A DNA stretch of 64,000 bases, from positions 372,001 to 436,000 of the forward strand of contig JAUXVJ010000009.1 of assembly GCA_030684515.1 (NCBI GenBank), given 5' to 3'. A program made the position numbers and the translations under genes. Positions 16,199 through 23,689 of the stretch are shown here, piece by piece. Source of the stretch: Actinomycetota bacterium. GTDB lineage: Bacteria; Actinomycetota; Actinomycetes; S36-B12. Numbering within the stretch: position 1 is the first letter of the stretch; each line of letters opens with the position of its first letter. Below the pieces are notes generated by a model. The model saw only the letters and a list, made by a program, of their open reading frames with translations. It ran no database searches and was not told the DNA's origin.

Positions 16199-16931
16199 TC
16201 TTTTTGCGCGCGATCCACGTCGCCCGCAAGGTGTCAGCAGTAGCGGGTGCGCTGGAGTACTCCTCAACTGCCACGACGTCCGTGAAGCCGGCCATGGTCA
16301 AGGCGAGCCGGACGGAATCGTCAGTGTGAAAGTACTGTTGATGGTGTTCGGTGAATTGCCCACCCGTATTGGTATCTGTGACTTCGATATAGGTATTGCA
16401 CGTGCGAAGGACCGGATCAACATCGCTGCGGATGGTGAAGAACTGACCCTGTTCTTCACCTGAGATCTGCGCATTCTTGAGGGTGAAATCCATCATTGCG
16501 TCGGTGTGCAAATCGAAGCACAGCCATCCCCCAGGTCGCACCCGCTTGGCTATGGCACTGAGACTCATATCGAATGATTCGGGCGTCAGGTAGTTGAGCC
16601 CGTCGAAAGTGGAAATTGCCGCGTCGAATATCTGGGAAGTGCCAAGCTCAGGCAGGGTGGCATTCAGCAGTTCAACCTGTTTGCCAAGAAGTTCCCGGGC
16701 TCGGGCAAGCATTGCCTCTGATGCATCTGTACCGACCACTGAGTAGCCAAGCGGCAAGAGCTCGGTCGCCATCAAGCCGGTACCGCAGCAAACATCAAGA
16801 ACAGTGCTGACGCCTTCGCCATCACTGCTCCAGAGGGCATGCAAGTACTGAGCCCATTGCGGATAGCACGGGTCAACGACGATTTCGTCGTAGACCGCCG
16901 CGAGTCGGGAGTAGGCGGTGGCCTGACTCAC
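16176..16931 (-). CDS. Class I SAM-dependent methyltransferase
   Basis: A 251-residue cytoplasmic enzyme. The glycine-rich SAM loop is VLDVCCGTGLMA (motif I), followed by an acidic residue in VVGTDASEAML and the DAAISTFDGLNYL stretch of motif IV. Its C-terminal half is beta-rich, as in small-molecule methyltransferases. It starts at a GTG and lies 17 bases downstream of the SHOCT gene on the same strand, so it belongs to a DUF6325-SHOCT-methyltransferase unit. The acceptor is unknown. Confidence 0.82.
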   Translation of the reverse strand: MSQATAYSRLAAVYDEIVVDPCYPQWAQYLHALWSSDGEGVSTVLDVCCGTGLMATELLPLGYSVVGTDASEAMLARARELLGKQVELLNATLPELGTSQIFDAAISTFDGLNYLTPESFDMSLSAIAKRVRPGGWLCFDLHTDAMMDFTLKNAQISGEEQGQFFTIRSDVDPVLRTCNTYIEVTDTNTGGQFTEHHQQYFHTDDSVRLALTMAGFTDVVAVEEYSSAPATADTLRATWIARKKKLGMPAQ

Positions 16932-16948
16932 AGCTGAAGACTGTGTTC

Positions 16949-17215
16949 TTAGATGCCGAGGATCTTGGCCTTGGCCGCAGCGAACTCTTCATCGGAGAGC
17001 ACGCCTTGGCTGTGCAGTGCTGCGAGATTCTGCAACTGAACCATGGCGTCGTCCTGAGCAGGTGCGGCTTCGGCAGGAGCCGGGGCTGCAGCTGCCTGAG
17101 CTTGAGCCTGTTGGGCGTCGTACTTGTTGGCCTGTCGACGAGCGACATTTCCGGAAACTGCCGTGGCAGTTCCGGCAACGACTGCGGTGCGTGCTGCCAT
17201 TCGAAGAAGTCCCAT
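16949..17215 (-). CDS. Small SHOCT-domain protein
   Basis: An 88-residue protein. The N-terminal 25 residues are hydrophobic with Arg at both ends (MGLLRMAARTAVVAGTATAV), followed by a Gln/Ala/Pro-rich linker and a C-terminal SHOCT module (LQNLAALHSQGVLSDEEFAA). AAAGG precedes the ATG. This type of gene is commonly found beside DUF6325 genes in actinobacteria, as here. Its job is unknown; a role in membrane-stress or oligomer assembly is only a guess. Confidence 0.8.
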   Translation of the reverse strand: MGLLRMAARTAVVAGTATAVSGNVARRQANKYDAQQAQAQAAAAPAPAEAAPAQDDAMVQLQNLAALHSQGVLSDEEFAAAKAKILGI

Positions 17216-17241
17216 GTCAGTGCCTTTCAGAGAAGTTGGAG

Positions 17242-17655
17242 TTAAACGGTGATGACGGCTTGGACGACGTCAACGGGGATGCGCACGTAATCGATCACGT
17301 TGGCATCAGCAGCTTGCAGTGCGTCAGCGAGTTTGGCGGCCCAGCGATTCTCAAAAGCCACCAGTAGCGCGGAGCTGTTGAGCTCTAAGTCATCGCTGAT
17401 CTCTTCGGCATCTGTCTGATCGAGTGCACCTGGCTGAGCGATCGTGATCTCCATGAAGGCGGGCCCGGTTTCGGCATTGAGGTCAGCCATCTCAATTGAC
17501 GAGACCACGCCATTGGCGTCCTTGATGACAAAGAGCATGTCCAAGATTCGGATGGTGTCGCTGGCAACGAGGTCCAGGATTGCTGGCGCAATGCGACCGG
17601 TGAACTGGTTTCCGGGGAAACCAATGACGTAGACGTCTACTGGCCCGATAGCCAT
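17242..17655 (-). CDS. DUF6325 family protein
   Basis: A 137-residue soluble protein beginning MAIGPVDVYVIGFPGNQFTG, the hallmark of DUF6325 (related to DUF1269). It continues with RILDMLFVIKDANG, a typical second strand-helix unit, and ends in a helix with NRWAAKLADALQAADANV. A strong site GAGGAGG stands before the ATG. It heads the unit with the SHOCT and methyltransferase genes. The family has no proven function, though it recurs with SHOCT proteins, so the two products may interact. Confidence 0.82.
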   Translation of the reverse strand: MAIGPVDVYVIGFPGNQFTGRIAPAILDLVASDTIRILDMLFVIKDANGVVSSIEMADLNAETGPAFMEITIAQPGALDQTDAEEISDDLELNSSALLVAFENRWAAKLADALQAADANVIDYVRIPVDVVQAVITV

Positions 17656-17791
17656 GGAGCCTCCTCATGCAGGAAAGTCGTAGGAGTCTGAATCACCCAC
17701 GTGTGTAGCGCAAACATAGTTGTCTTTGAGGCAGAGTTCCAAGAGCAATTGGTCACCACTTCAAGTGCGTGCGCTGCAGCCAATGTTGTCC

Positions 17792-17797
17792 TACGCT
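17792..17797 (+). promoter_or_regulatory. Candidate -10 element, small membrane protein gene
   Basis: TACGCT ends 7 bases before ATG 17805; no Shine-Dalgarno site is present, so the mRNA may be leaderless. Confidence 0.4.
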
Positions 17798-17804
17798 CCC
17801 CAGC

Positions 17805-18092
17805 ATGTGCTGCTTCGTGCTCGTGCTTGGGTTTCTGGGTCCGCGACTGGCATTTCTGTATGCCTGGATCTTCACCGAGCGAGTCAGCGATGCATTCTCC
17901 GGCGGCTGGATCCTGCCAATCCTTGGCCTGTTGTTCTTGCCCTGGACTGCCCTCGCATACTGCGTAGCGTGGTCATTTGCCGGCGGAGTGAGCGGCATTG
18001 GTTGGCTTGTCGTGGCGCTTGGCTTCCTGTTTGATCTGGCCTCCTACTCCAGCCGAGGTGCACAAGCCCGGATGCAGAAATCCAATTCCTGA
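17805..18092 (+). CDS. Small membrane protein, unknown
   Basis: A 95-residue protein with three hydrophobic helices. The conserved-looking pieces are PRLAFLYAWIFTERVSDAF, SGGWILPILGLLFLPWTAL, and a short charged C-terminus with SSRGAQARMQKSN. The longer open frame upstream has no sensible start; ATG 17805 lies just after a -10-like hexamer. The arrangement resembles small actinobacterial membrane proteins of unknown role. It lies 24 bases upstream of the TMEM175-like channel gene on the same strand. Confidence 0.7.
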   Translation: MCCFVLVLGFLGPRLAFLYAWIFTERVSDAFSGGWILPILGLLFLPWTALAYCVAWSFAGGVSGIGWLVVALGFLFDLASYSSRGAQARMQKSNS

Positions 18093-18103
18093 CCAAGTCT
18101 TGG

Positions 18104-18109
18104 TACCTT
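18104..18109 (+). promoter_or_regulatory. Candidate -10 element, TMEM175-like gene
   Basis: TACCTT ends 7 bases before GTG 18117; no Shine-Dalgarno site, consistent with a leaderless mRNA. Confidence 0.45.
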
Positions 18110-18116
18110 CCCGTTC

Positions 18117-18692
18117 GTGAGCAAAGGTCGGCTCGAAGCGTTCAGCGATGCGGTGATCGCAATCCTGATCACCATCATGGTGCTGGAACTTCGACCACCT
18201 GAGAGCGCGGATTGGGCCTCACTGGAGCCAGTGCTCCCGGTGTTCCTGACCTACGTTCTCAGTTTCATCTATCTGGCGATCTACTGGAACAACCATCACC
18301 ACCTGCTGCAAGCTGCAACTCGTGTGACTGGCGGAGTGCTGTGGGCGAATTTCAATCTGCTCTTCTGGCTGTCGCTGTTTCCGTTTGCAACCGGCTGGAT
18401 GGGTCTCAACCACTTTGAGCCCATTCCGACCGCTGTGTACGGCGGTGTGCTGATGATGGCTGCGATTGCCTTCTACATTCTCCTGCTTGTGATCATTCGA
18501 GCGCAGGGCACAGATTCTGAGATTGCCGCTGTTCTCGGAAGCAACATCAAAGGCAAGATTTCCCCGATCATCTATGCGCTGGGCATCGTGCTTGCATTCG
18601 TTCAGCCATGGATTGCTGTTGCGCTCTACGTCCTTGTGGCCGGTATGTGGTTGGTTCCTGATCGGAAATTGGAGCGCGCCTTCAACCGGTAG
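18117..18692 (+). CDS. TMEM175-like potassium channel (DUF1211)
   Basis: A 191-residue membrane protein with about six helices. The first helix carries RLEAFSDAVIAI, the FSD motif that defines bacterial TMEM175 proteins, which form tetrameric K+-selective channels without a TVGYG filter. The NNHHHLLQA segment in the third helix is also typical. It lies between the voltage-sensor K+ channel gene and the kdp locus, so three distinct K+ systems are clustered. It starts at GTG 18117, 7 bases after a -10-like hexamer. Confidence 0.86.
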   Translation: MSKGRLEAFSDAVIAILITIMVLELRPPESADWASLEPVLPVFLTYVLSFIYLAIYWNNHHHLLQAATRVTGGVLWANFNLLFWLSLFPFATGWMGLNHFEPIPTAVYGGVLMMAAIAFYILLLVIIRAQGTDSEIAAVLGSNIKGKISPIIYALGIVLAFVQPWIAVALYVLVAGMWLVPDRKLERAFNR

Positions 18693-18724
18693 TTGTCAGA
18701 GATGCATATGAGCACCCGCACATG

Positions 18725-18746
18725 GCGTTAAGGAAGCGTTAAGAAG
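18725..18746 (+). promoter_or_regulatory. Tandem 11-bp direct repeats upstream of the kdp locus, KdpE-site candidate
   Basis: GCGTTAAGGAA (18725-18735) is followed directly by GCGTTAAGAAG (18736-18746); nine of eleven positions match. Head-to-tail sites with an 11-bp (one helical turn) period are how OmpR/PhoB-type response regulators bind, and KdpE is one. The repeats lie 59 bases before the first start of the locus (18805). Binding by KdpE is inference. Confidence 0.6.
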
Positions 18747-18804
18747 CATCGATCGTGGCGCTCGAGTCGGCTTTCCTTAGCGAGTGAACATAGCCAGGAC
18801 TCAG

Positions 18805-19194
18805 ATGCGCAGGGTTGAGTTGCGCTCGCCTGAACATTCAGGCCGCCCGCTTAGCCTGTGGGGCGCTGTAGCCATCTGCTTCGGGGCTGGGCTTGTCCTG
18901 AGTGTCCTTATTTCATCCGCGGTCCTACAACCCGGAACTGCCGGAGCGGCATTTGCGATCTTGGTCGCGCTCATCAGCTATCTCACGACAGTTCCTGCTG
19001 CAGTGACAACTGCAGGCTTGGCGTTCCTGTTTGAACAAGGTTTCCTCTACGACACCCGGGGTGTGCTGGGTTGGCACGGTACCGAGGACCTCATCAGGCT
19101 GACCGGACTGCTCGTACTCGCAATCACAGTTTCGATCCTGGGTCGTTGGTTGGCCGGATCCCGTCCATCACACAGAACTTCAGGAGATGAATGA
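18805..19194 (+). CDS. DUF4118-like membrane protein preceding kdpF
   Basis: A 129-residue protein with three to four membrane helices: one at LWGAVAICFGAGLVLSVLIS, one at GAAFAILVALISYLTTVPAA, and one near ELIRLTGLLVLAITVS-like sequence at the C-terminus. Together they resemble the DUF4118 membrane module normally found inside KdpD. ATG 18805 follows AGGA at 5 bases; GTG 18784 is an alternative. Its stop overlaps the next small ORF (ATGA). KdpD here still has its own membrane domain, so this is an extra copy. It may tune K+ sensing or support the pump; that is inference. Confidence 0.7.
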   Translation: MRRVELRSPEHSGRPLSLWGAVAICFGAGLVLSVLISSAVLQPGTAGAAFAILVALISYLTTVPAAVTTAGLAFLFEQGFLYDTRGVLGWHGTEDLIRLTGLLVLAITVSILGRWLAGSRPSHRTSGDE

Positions 19195-19280
19195 CCATGG
19201 CTGACGTTTTCGCCCTAGCGCTGATCCTTGTGCTTTCCGCAATTGTCCTTGCTATCGCAACCGGAACGGAGCATCTGTGA
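19191..19280 (+). CDS. Tiny membrane ORF before kdpF
   Basis: A 27-29 residue peptide. ATG 19191 overlaps the upstream stop; ATG 19197 is in the same frame and AGGAG at 19182-19186 could serve either. It reads MADVFALALILVLSAIVLAI then ATGTEHL, one membrane helix with a short charged tail. A similar tiny ORF stands before kdpF in other actinobacteria. Its position inside the operon, with overlaps on both sides, argues it is translated. It may be a small subunit or regulator of the Kdp pump. Confidence 0.65.
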   Translation: MTMADVFALALILVLSAIVLAIATGTEHL

Positions 19281-19366
19281 GCGTTCTCGCAGGAATCTCA
19301 TTGGCAACCGCAGTGTTGCTGCTCGGCTACTTAGTCATCTCACTCGTACGCGCTGAAGAATTCTAG
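19277..19366 (+). CDS. kdpF: KdpF, small subunit of the K+-transporting ATPase
   Basis: A 29-residue peptide starting at GTG 19277, which overlaps the previous stop. It has one helix ([20 protein letters not shown]) and ends VRAEEF, matching the KdpF form of a single helix followed by a charged tail with P/A-E-x-F. KdpF stabilises the KdpFABC complex in the membrane. The kdpA GTG follows 8 bases later, with TAGGAG between. Confidence 0.8.
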   Translation: MSVLAGISLATAVLLLGYLVISLVRAEEF

Positions 19367-19374
19367 GAGTATCA

Positions 19375-21036
19375 GTGAATTCAACTGCTGCAGCGATCCT
19401 GCAGATCTTCTTGCTGCTCGTCGCGCTCGGGGTGTGCTACCGACCGCTCGGCGACTACATGGCGCGATCCCTGGAGACCACGCGGCACTTCAGAATCGAG
19501 CGCGGGATCTACCGCGCTGTCGGGGTGGATGCAAGTGCCGACCAGCGTTGGACGGTCTATCTTCGTTCGGTGCTGGCCTTCTCGGCAGTCTCCATTGTTC
19601 TGCTGTTCGCACTTCTTCGTCTACAGGCGTACCTGCCGTACTCACTTGACCGCGAGGGCATGCCGCCACTGCAGTCACTGAACACTGCTGTCAGCTTCGT
19701 CACGAATACCAACTGGCAGTCATACTCCGGCGAGGCTGCGCTGGGCTACACGGCACAGATGGCCGGCTTGGCAGTGCAAAACTTTCTGTCTGCCGCAGTG
19801 GGCATCTCCGTTGCGGTCGCCTTGATTCGAGGTCTTGCTCGCACTCGGACTGATCGACTCGGCAACTTCTGGGTGGATCTCACCCGCATCACCATCCGAA
19901 TCCTGCTTCCACTTGCCGCGGTGTTCGCTGTCGTGCTCGTCATCGCTGGCGTCGTGCACAACTTCAATGGCGACACAACGATCACAACATTGACCAGTGG
20001 ATCACAGACAGTCACGGGTGGCCCAGTGGCCAGTCAGGAAGCTATCAAGGAGCTTGGAACGAACGGCGGTGGCTTCTACAACGCCAACTCCGCTCATCCG
20101 TACGAGAACCCAACCGGGCTGACCAACCTCATCGAGATCTTCCTCATCCTTCTCATCCCGGTCGCTCTGACTCGCACCTTCGGCCGCATCGTGGGCGATC
20201 TGCGTCAGGGTTACGCGATCCTGGCAGTGATGGCCAGCATCTGGACCACTGTCACAGGTCTGCTGATCTGGGCAGAACTGAACCACGGAGGTGCTGCTCT
20301 TCAGCTTGCTGGTGGTGCGATGGAGGGTAAGGAAGTCAGATTCGGCGTCCCTATGTCGGCTGTCTTTGCATCAGCGACAACGTCGACATCCACAGGTGCC
20401 GTTGATGCCATGCATTCCTCGTTCACTGCAGCGGGTGGCGGACTGACCATCTTCAACATGATTCTCGGTGAGGTCACTCCTGGCGGCACTGGCTCTGGTC
20501 TCTACGGCATGCTGATCGCAGCGATCGTCGCTGTATTCATTGCTGGGCTGATGGTTGGGCGAACACCGGAGTATCTGGGCAAGAAGATCGGTGCCCGCGA
20601 GATGAAGCTCGTCTCGCTCTACATACTGACGACTCCCGCGCTACTGCTCTTAGGACTGGGCGTCGCGATGGCCACAGAGACCGGCCGCTCATCAATGCTC
20701 AATCCTGGGGCGCATGGACTCTCTGAGGTGTTCTATGCCTTCGCCTCGGCTTCCAACAACAACGGCTCCGCCTTTGCGGGATTGAATGCGAACACCGACT
20801 TCTACAACGTCGGTTTGGCCGTGGCAATGTTCCTTGGTCGCTTCATTCCGATCTGCCTGGTGCTTGCCCTGGCCGGCTCGCTTGCCTCCCGGAGCAGGAC
20901 ACCCGCATCAGCCGGAACCCTGCCCACACACCGGCCTCAGTTTGTACTGCTCGTCGTGGGCGTCGTTCTGATCATCGCTGGCCTCACCTATGTACCTGCA
21001 CTCGCACTCGGACCACTCGCAGAAGGACTGTCATGA
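19375..21036 (+). CDS. kdpA: K+-transporting ATPase, K+-binding subunit A
   Basis: A 553-residue membrane protein of the usual KdpA length with about ten helices. It carries the four pore-loop regions of this channel-like subunit, visible as [45 protein letters not shown] and [13 protein letters not shown]. KdpA binds K+ and passes it to the KdpB pump. Start is GTG 19375 after TAGGAG. Its stop overlaps the kdpB start (ATGA). Assignment is certain from these motifs. Confidence 0.97.
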   Translation: MNSTAAAILQIFLLLVALGVCYRPLGDYMARSLETTRHFRIERGIYRAVGVDASADQRWTVYLRSVLAFSAVSIVLLFALLRLQAYLPYSLDREGMPPLQSLNTAVSFVTNTNWQSYSGEAALGYTAQMAGLAVQNFLSAAVGISVAVALIRGLARTRTDRLGNFWVDLTRITIRILLPLAAVFAVVLVIAGVVHNFNGDTTITTLTSGSQTVTGGPVASQEAIKELGTNGGGFYNANSAHPYENPTGLTNLIEIFLILLIPVALTRTFGRIVGDLRQGYAILAVMASIWTTVTGLLIWAELNHGGAALQLAGGAMEGKEVRFGVPMSAVFASATTSTSTGAVDAMHSSFTAAGGGLTIFNMILGEVTPGGTGSGLYGMLIAAIVAVFIAGLMVGRTPEYLGKKIGAREMKLVSLYILTTPALLLLGLGVAMATETGRSSMLNPGAHGLSEVFYAFASASNNNGSAFAGLNANTDFYNVGLAVAMFLGRFIPICLVLALAGSLASRSRTPASAGTLPTHRPQFVLLVVGVVLIIAGLTYVPALALGPLAEGLS

Positions 21037-23093
21037 CCACACTTGCTCCCACGCCGGATCTCCTACCGGACAACCGCGTTGGCTCTGGTGCTTTCGATGC
21101 TCGGTCTCTGATCACGTCACTGCCCGAGGCATTCCGCAAGCTGGACCCGCGACGGATGTGGCGAAACCCGGTGATGTTCGTCGTGCTCATCGGGTCGGGC
21201 CTCACCACGATCGCCGCTATCACCGAGCCAAGTGTGTTCGCCTGGCTTGTCACGATCTGGCTTTGGATCACTGTTGTGTTCGCCAATCTTGCCGAGGCTG
21301 TTGCCGAGGGCCGCGGACGTGCGCAAGCTGCTTCGTTGCGCGCGACTCGACGCGACACCATGGCCCGCCGCTTGGTTGCTGGTGACCTTGAGGAGCAGGT
21401 GGCCGCAACCGAGCTCAGGCTCGGTGACCGTGTCGTGTGCGAGGCCGGCGACGTCATTCCAGGTGATGGCGACGTCGTCGATGGTGTGGCCAGTGTCGAC
21501 GAGTCGGCGATCACCGGAGAATCGGCTCCAGTGATTCGCGAGAGCGGTGGTGACCGCAGCGCGGTGACGGGCGGCACCAAGGTGTTGTCCGATCGCATCG
21601 TCGTCGAGATCACTGCGGCTCCAGGTCATACGTTCATCGACAGGATGATCGCTCTCGTCGAGGGTGCCAGTCGGCAGAAGACCCCCAACGAGATCGCCCT
21701 CAACATCCTGCTGTCATCGCTGACGATCATCTTCCTGCTCGTCGTGATGACCCTGCAGCCCTTGGCTGACTACTCAGGGGCCGCCCAGAGTGTGATCGTG
21801 CTGGTGGCACTGCTTGTGTGCCTGATTCCGACAACTATCGGCGCATTGCTCTCTGCCATTGGCATCGCAGGGATGGACCGGCTTGTTCAACGCAATGTTC
21901 TGGCCATGTCAGGGCGTGCAGTTGAAGCAGCTGGCGACGTCTCAACTCTGCTCTTGGACAAGACCGGAACCATCACTTTGGGCAATAGGCAGGCTGTGGA
22001 CCTGATCCCAGCGCCCGGCGTTTCCATCACGTACTTGGCTGACGCAGCTCAGTTGAGCAGCCTTGCTGACGAGACTCCGGAGGGCCGCTCGATTGTCGTG
22101 CTGTGCAAGGAGACGTACGGCCTTCGCGCGCGTGTGGACGGCGCGCTTCGCGATGCTGTCTGGGTTCCATTCGCGGCACAGACGCGAATGAGTGGCGTTG
22201 ACGTGGACGGTCGCAGCGTTCGCAAGGGTGCTGCGGGTGCAGTGTTCGCACATGTGAACGCCGCCGGCGGAAGCACGCCAAGTGAAATCTCGGCTACGGT
22301 GGACGCGATCTCCTCAGGAGGTGGCACACCACTCGTGGTGAGTGAAGGTGCCGAAATCCTCGGGGTGGTACATCTCAAGGATGTCATCAAGGTCGGCATT
22401 CGTGAACGCTTCGATGAGTTGCGTCGCATGGGCATCAAGACAGTGATGATCACGGGTGACAATCCGATGACTGCGCGCGCTATCGCTGAAGAAGCGGGGG
22501 TCGACGACTTCCTGGCTGAGGCCACTCCTGAAGACAAGATGGCCTTGATCAAGCGTGAGCAGGAGGGTGGTCGCCTGGTCGCGATGACCGGGGACGGAAC
22601 CAACGATGCTCCGGCCCTTGCTCAGGCCGACGTTGGCGTTGCAATGAACACCGGCACTTCGGCCGCCAAAGAAGCGGGCAACATGGTGGATCTGGACTCC
22701 AATCCAACGAAGCTCATCGATATCGTGGAAATCGGCAAGCAGTTGCTGATCACTCGTGGTGCGCTGACGACGTTCTCCGTTGCAAACGACATCGCAAAGT
22801 ACTTCGCGATCATTCCGGCGATGTTCATCGTGGCGTACCCAGGACTTGAGTCGCTGAATGTCATGCACCTCTCCAGTCCGAATTCGGCAATCCTGTCGGC
22901 TGTCGTCTTCAATGCGCTGATCATCGTCGTGCTGATCCCGTTGGCGCTACGCGGAGTCAGGTACCGACCGGCCAGCGCGTCCAAGTTGCTGAGTCGAAAT
23001 CTTTGGATCTACGGACTGGGCGGAATTGTTGTTCCGTTCGTGGGAATCAAACTGCTGGATCTCGTCATCTCCCATATCCCAGGAATCGGGTGA
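21033..23093 (+). CDS. kdpB: K+-transporting ATPase, ATP-hydrolysing subunit B
   Basis: A 686-residue P-type ATPase. The phosphorylated aspartate is D309 in [15 protein letters not shown], close to the position known in E. coli. The actuator motif is TGES in [10 protein letters not shown], and the hinge and Mg2+ sites are [13 protein letters not shown] and [16 protein letters not shown]. The helix 4 segment [15 protein letters not shown] is the usual KdpB form. It hydrolyses ATP to drive K+ uptake through KdpA. It is followed 4 bases later by kdpC. Confidence 0.97.
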   Translation: MTTLAPTPDLLPDNRVGSGAFDARSLITSLPEAFRKLDPRRMWRNPVMFVVLIGSGLTTIAAITEPSVFAWLVTIWLWITVVFANLAEAVAEGRGRAQAASLRATRRDTMARRLVAGDLEEQVAATELRLGDRVVCEAGDVIPGDGDVVDGVASVDESAITGESAPVIRESGGDRSAVTGGTKVLSDRIVVEITAAPGHTFIDRMIALVEGASRQKTPNEIALNILLSSLTIIFLLVVMTLQPLADYSGAAQSVIVLVALLVCLIPTTIGALLSAIGIAGMDRLVQRNVLAMSGRAVEAAGDVSTLLLDKTGTITLGNRQAVDLIPAPGVSITYLADAAQLSSLADETPEGRSIVVLCKETYGLRARVDGALRDAVWVPFAAQTRMSGVDVDGRSVRKGAAGAVFAHVNAAGGSTPSEISATVDAISSGGGTPLVVSEGAEILGVVHLKDVIKVGIRERFDELRRMGIKTVMITGDNPMTARAIAEEAGVDDFLAEATPEDKMALIKREQEGGRLVAMTGDGTNDAPALAQADVGVAMNTGTSAAKEAGNMVDLDSNPTKLIDIVEIGKQLLITRGALTTFSVANDIAKYFAIIPAMFIVAYPGLESLNVMHLSSPNSAILSAVVFNALIIVVLIPLALRGVRYRPASASKLLSRNLWIYGLGGIVVPFVGIKLLDLVISHIPGIG

Positions 23094-23097
23094 ACCT

Positions 23098-23676
23098 ATG
23101 AATGCCAGCATTCGTCAGGCCTTTGTGGCCTTGCGCTTCCTTATCGTGATGACGGTGATCCTCGGGATTGCCTACCCACTCGCCATCTTCGTCATCGCGC
23201 AACTGGCTCCCAATGCCAGTGGTGGATCGATGCTGACGAACTCCTCGGGAGAGGTCGTTGGCTCCTCGCTCATCGGCCAGAGTTTTGAAGGTGACAAGTG
23301 GTTCCTCCCCCGCCCATCAGCGGCTGGTGATGGCTATGACGCCCTATCGAGCGGTGGCTCCAATTTGGCGGCAGACAATCCCGCTCTGGTGGAGGCCGTT
23401 GCGGAGCGCAAGGCGACGATCGTGGCCACGGACAAAGTCCAGGCCAACGAGATTCCGCCTGATGCTGTCACCGCCAGTGGCAGCGGGCTTGACCCCCACA
23501 TCAGCCCGGAATACGCCCAACTGCAGATCAACCGAGTGGCTTTGGCGCGTGGCCTGGCGCCAGCAACGGTCGCTTCTCTCGTAGAAGAACACACGCAGCA
23601 GCGCCTGTTTGGGTTCATCGGTGAGCCTCGCGTAAACGTGCTCGAGTTGAATCTTGCTCTTGAGCAGTTGAAGTGA
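23098..23676 (+). CDS. kdpC: K+-transporting ATPase subunit C
   Basis: A 192-residue protein with one N-terminal helix (residues about 15-37) and a soluble outer domain. Family marks are GSSLIGQSFEGDKWFLPRPS (given here as SSLIGQSFEGDKWF), ASGSGLDPHISPEYAQLQ and RLFGFIGEPRVNVLELN. I place the start at ATG 23098 although the frame is open further upstream into kdpB. KdpC stabilises the complex and contributes to ATP affinity. Length is normal. Confidence 0.95.
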   Translation: MNASIRQAFVALRFLIVMTVILGIAYPLAIFVIAQLAPNASGGSMLTNSSGEVVGSSLIGQSFEGDKWFLPRPSAAGDGYDALSSGGSNLAADNPALVEAVAERKATIVATDKVQANEIPPDAVTASGSGLDPHISPEYAQLQINRVALARGLAPATVASLVEEHTQQRLFGFIGEPRVNVLELNLALEQLK

Positions 23677-23689
23677 CGGCGGACTTGTC

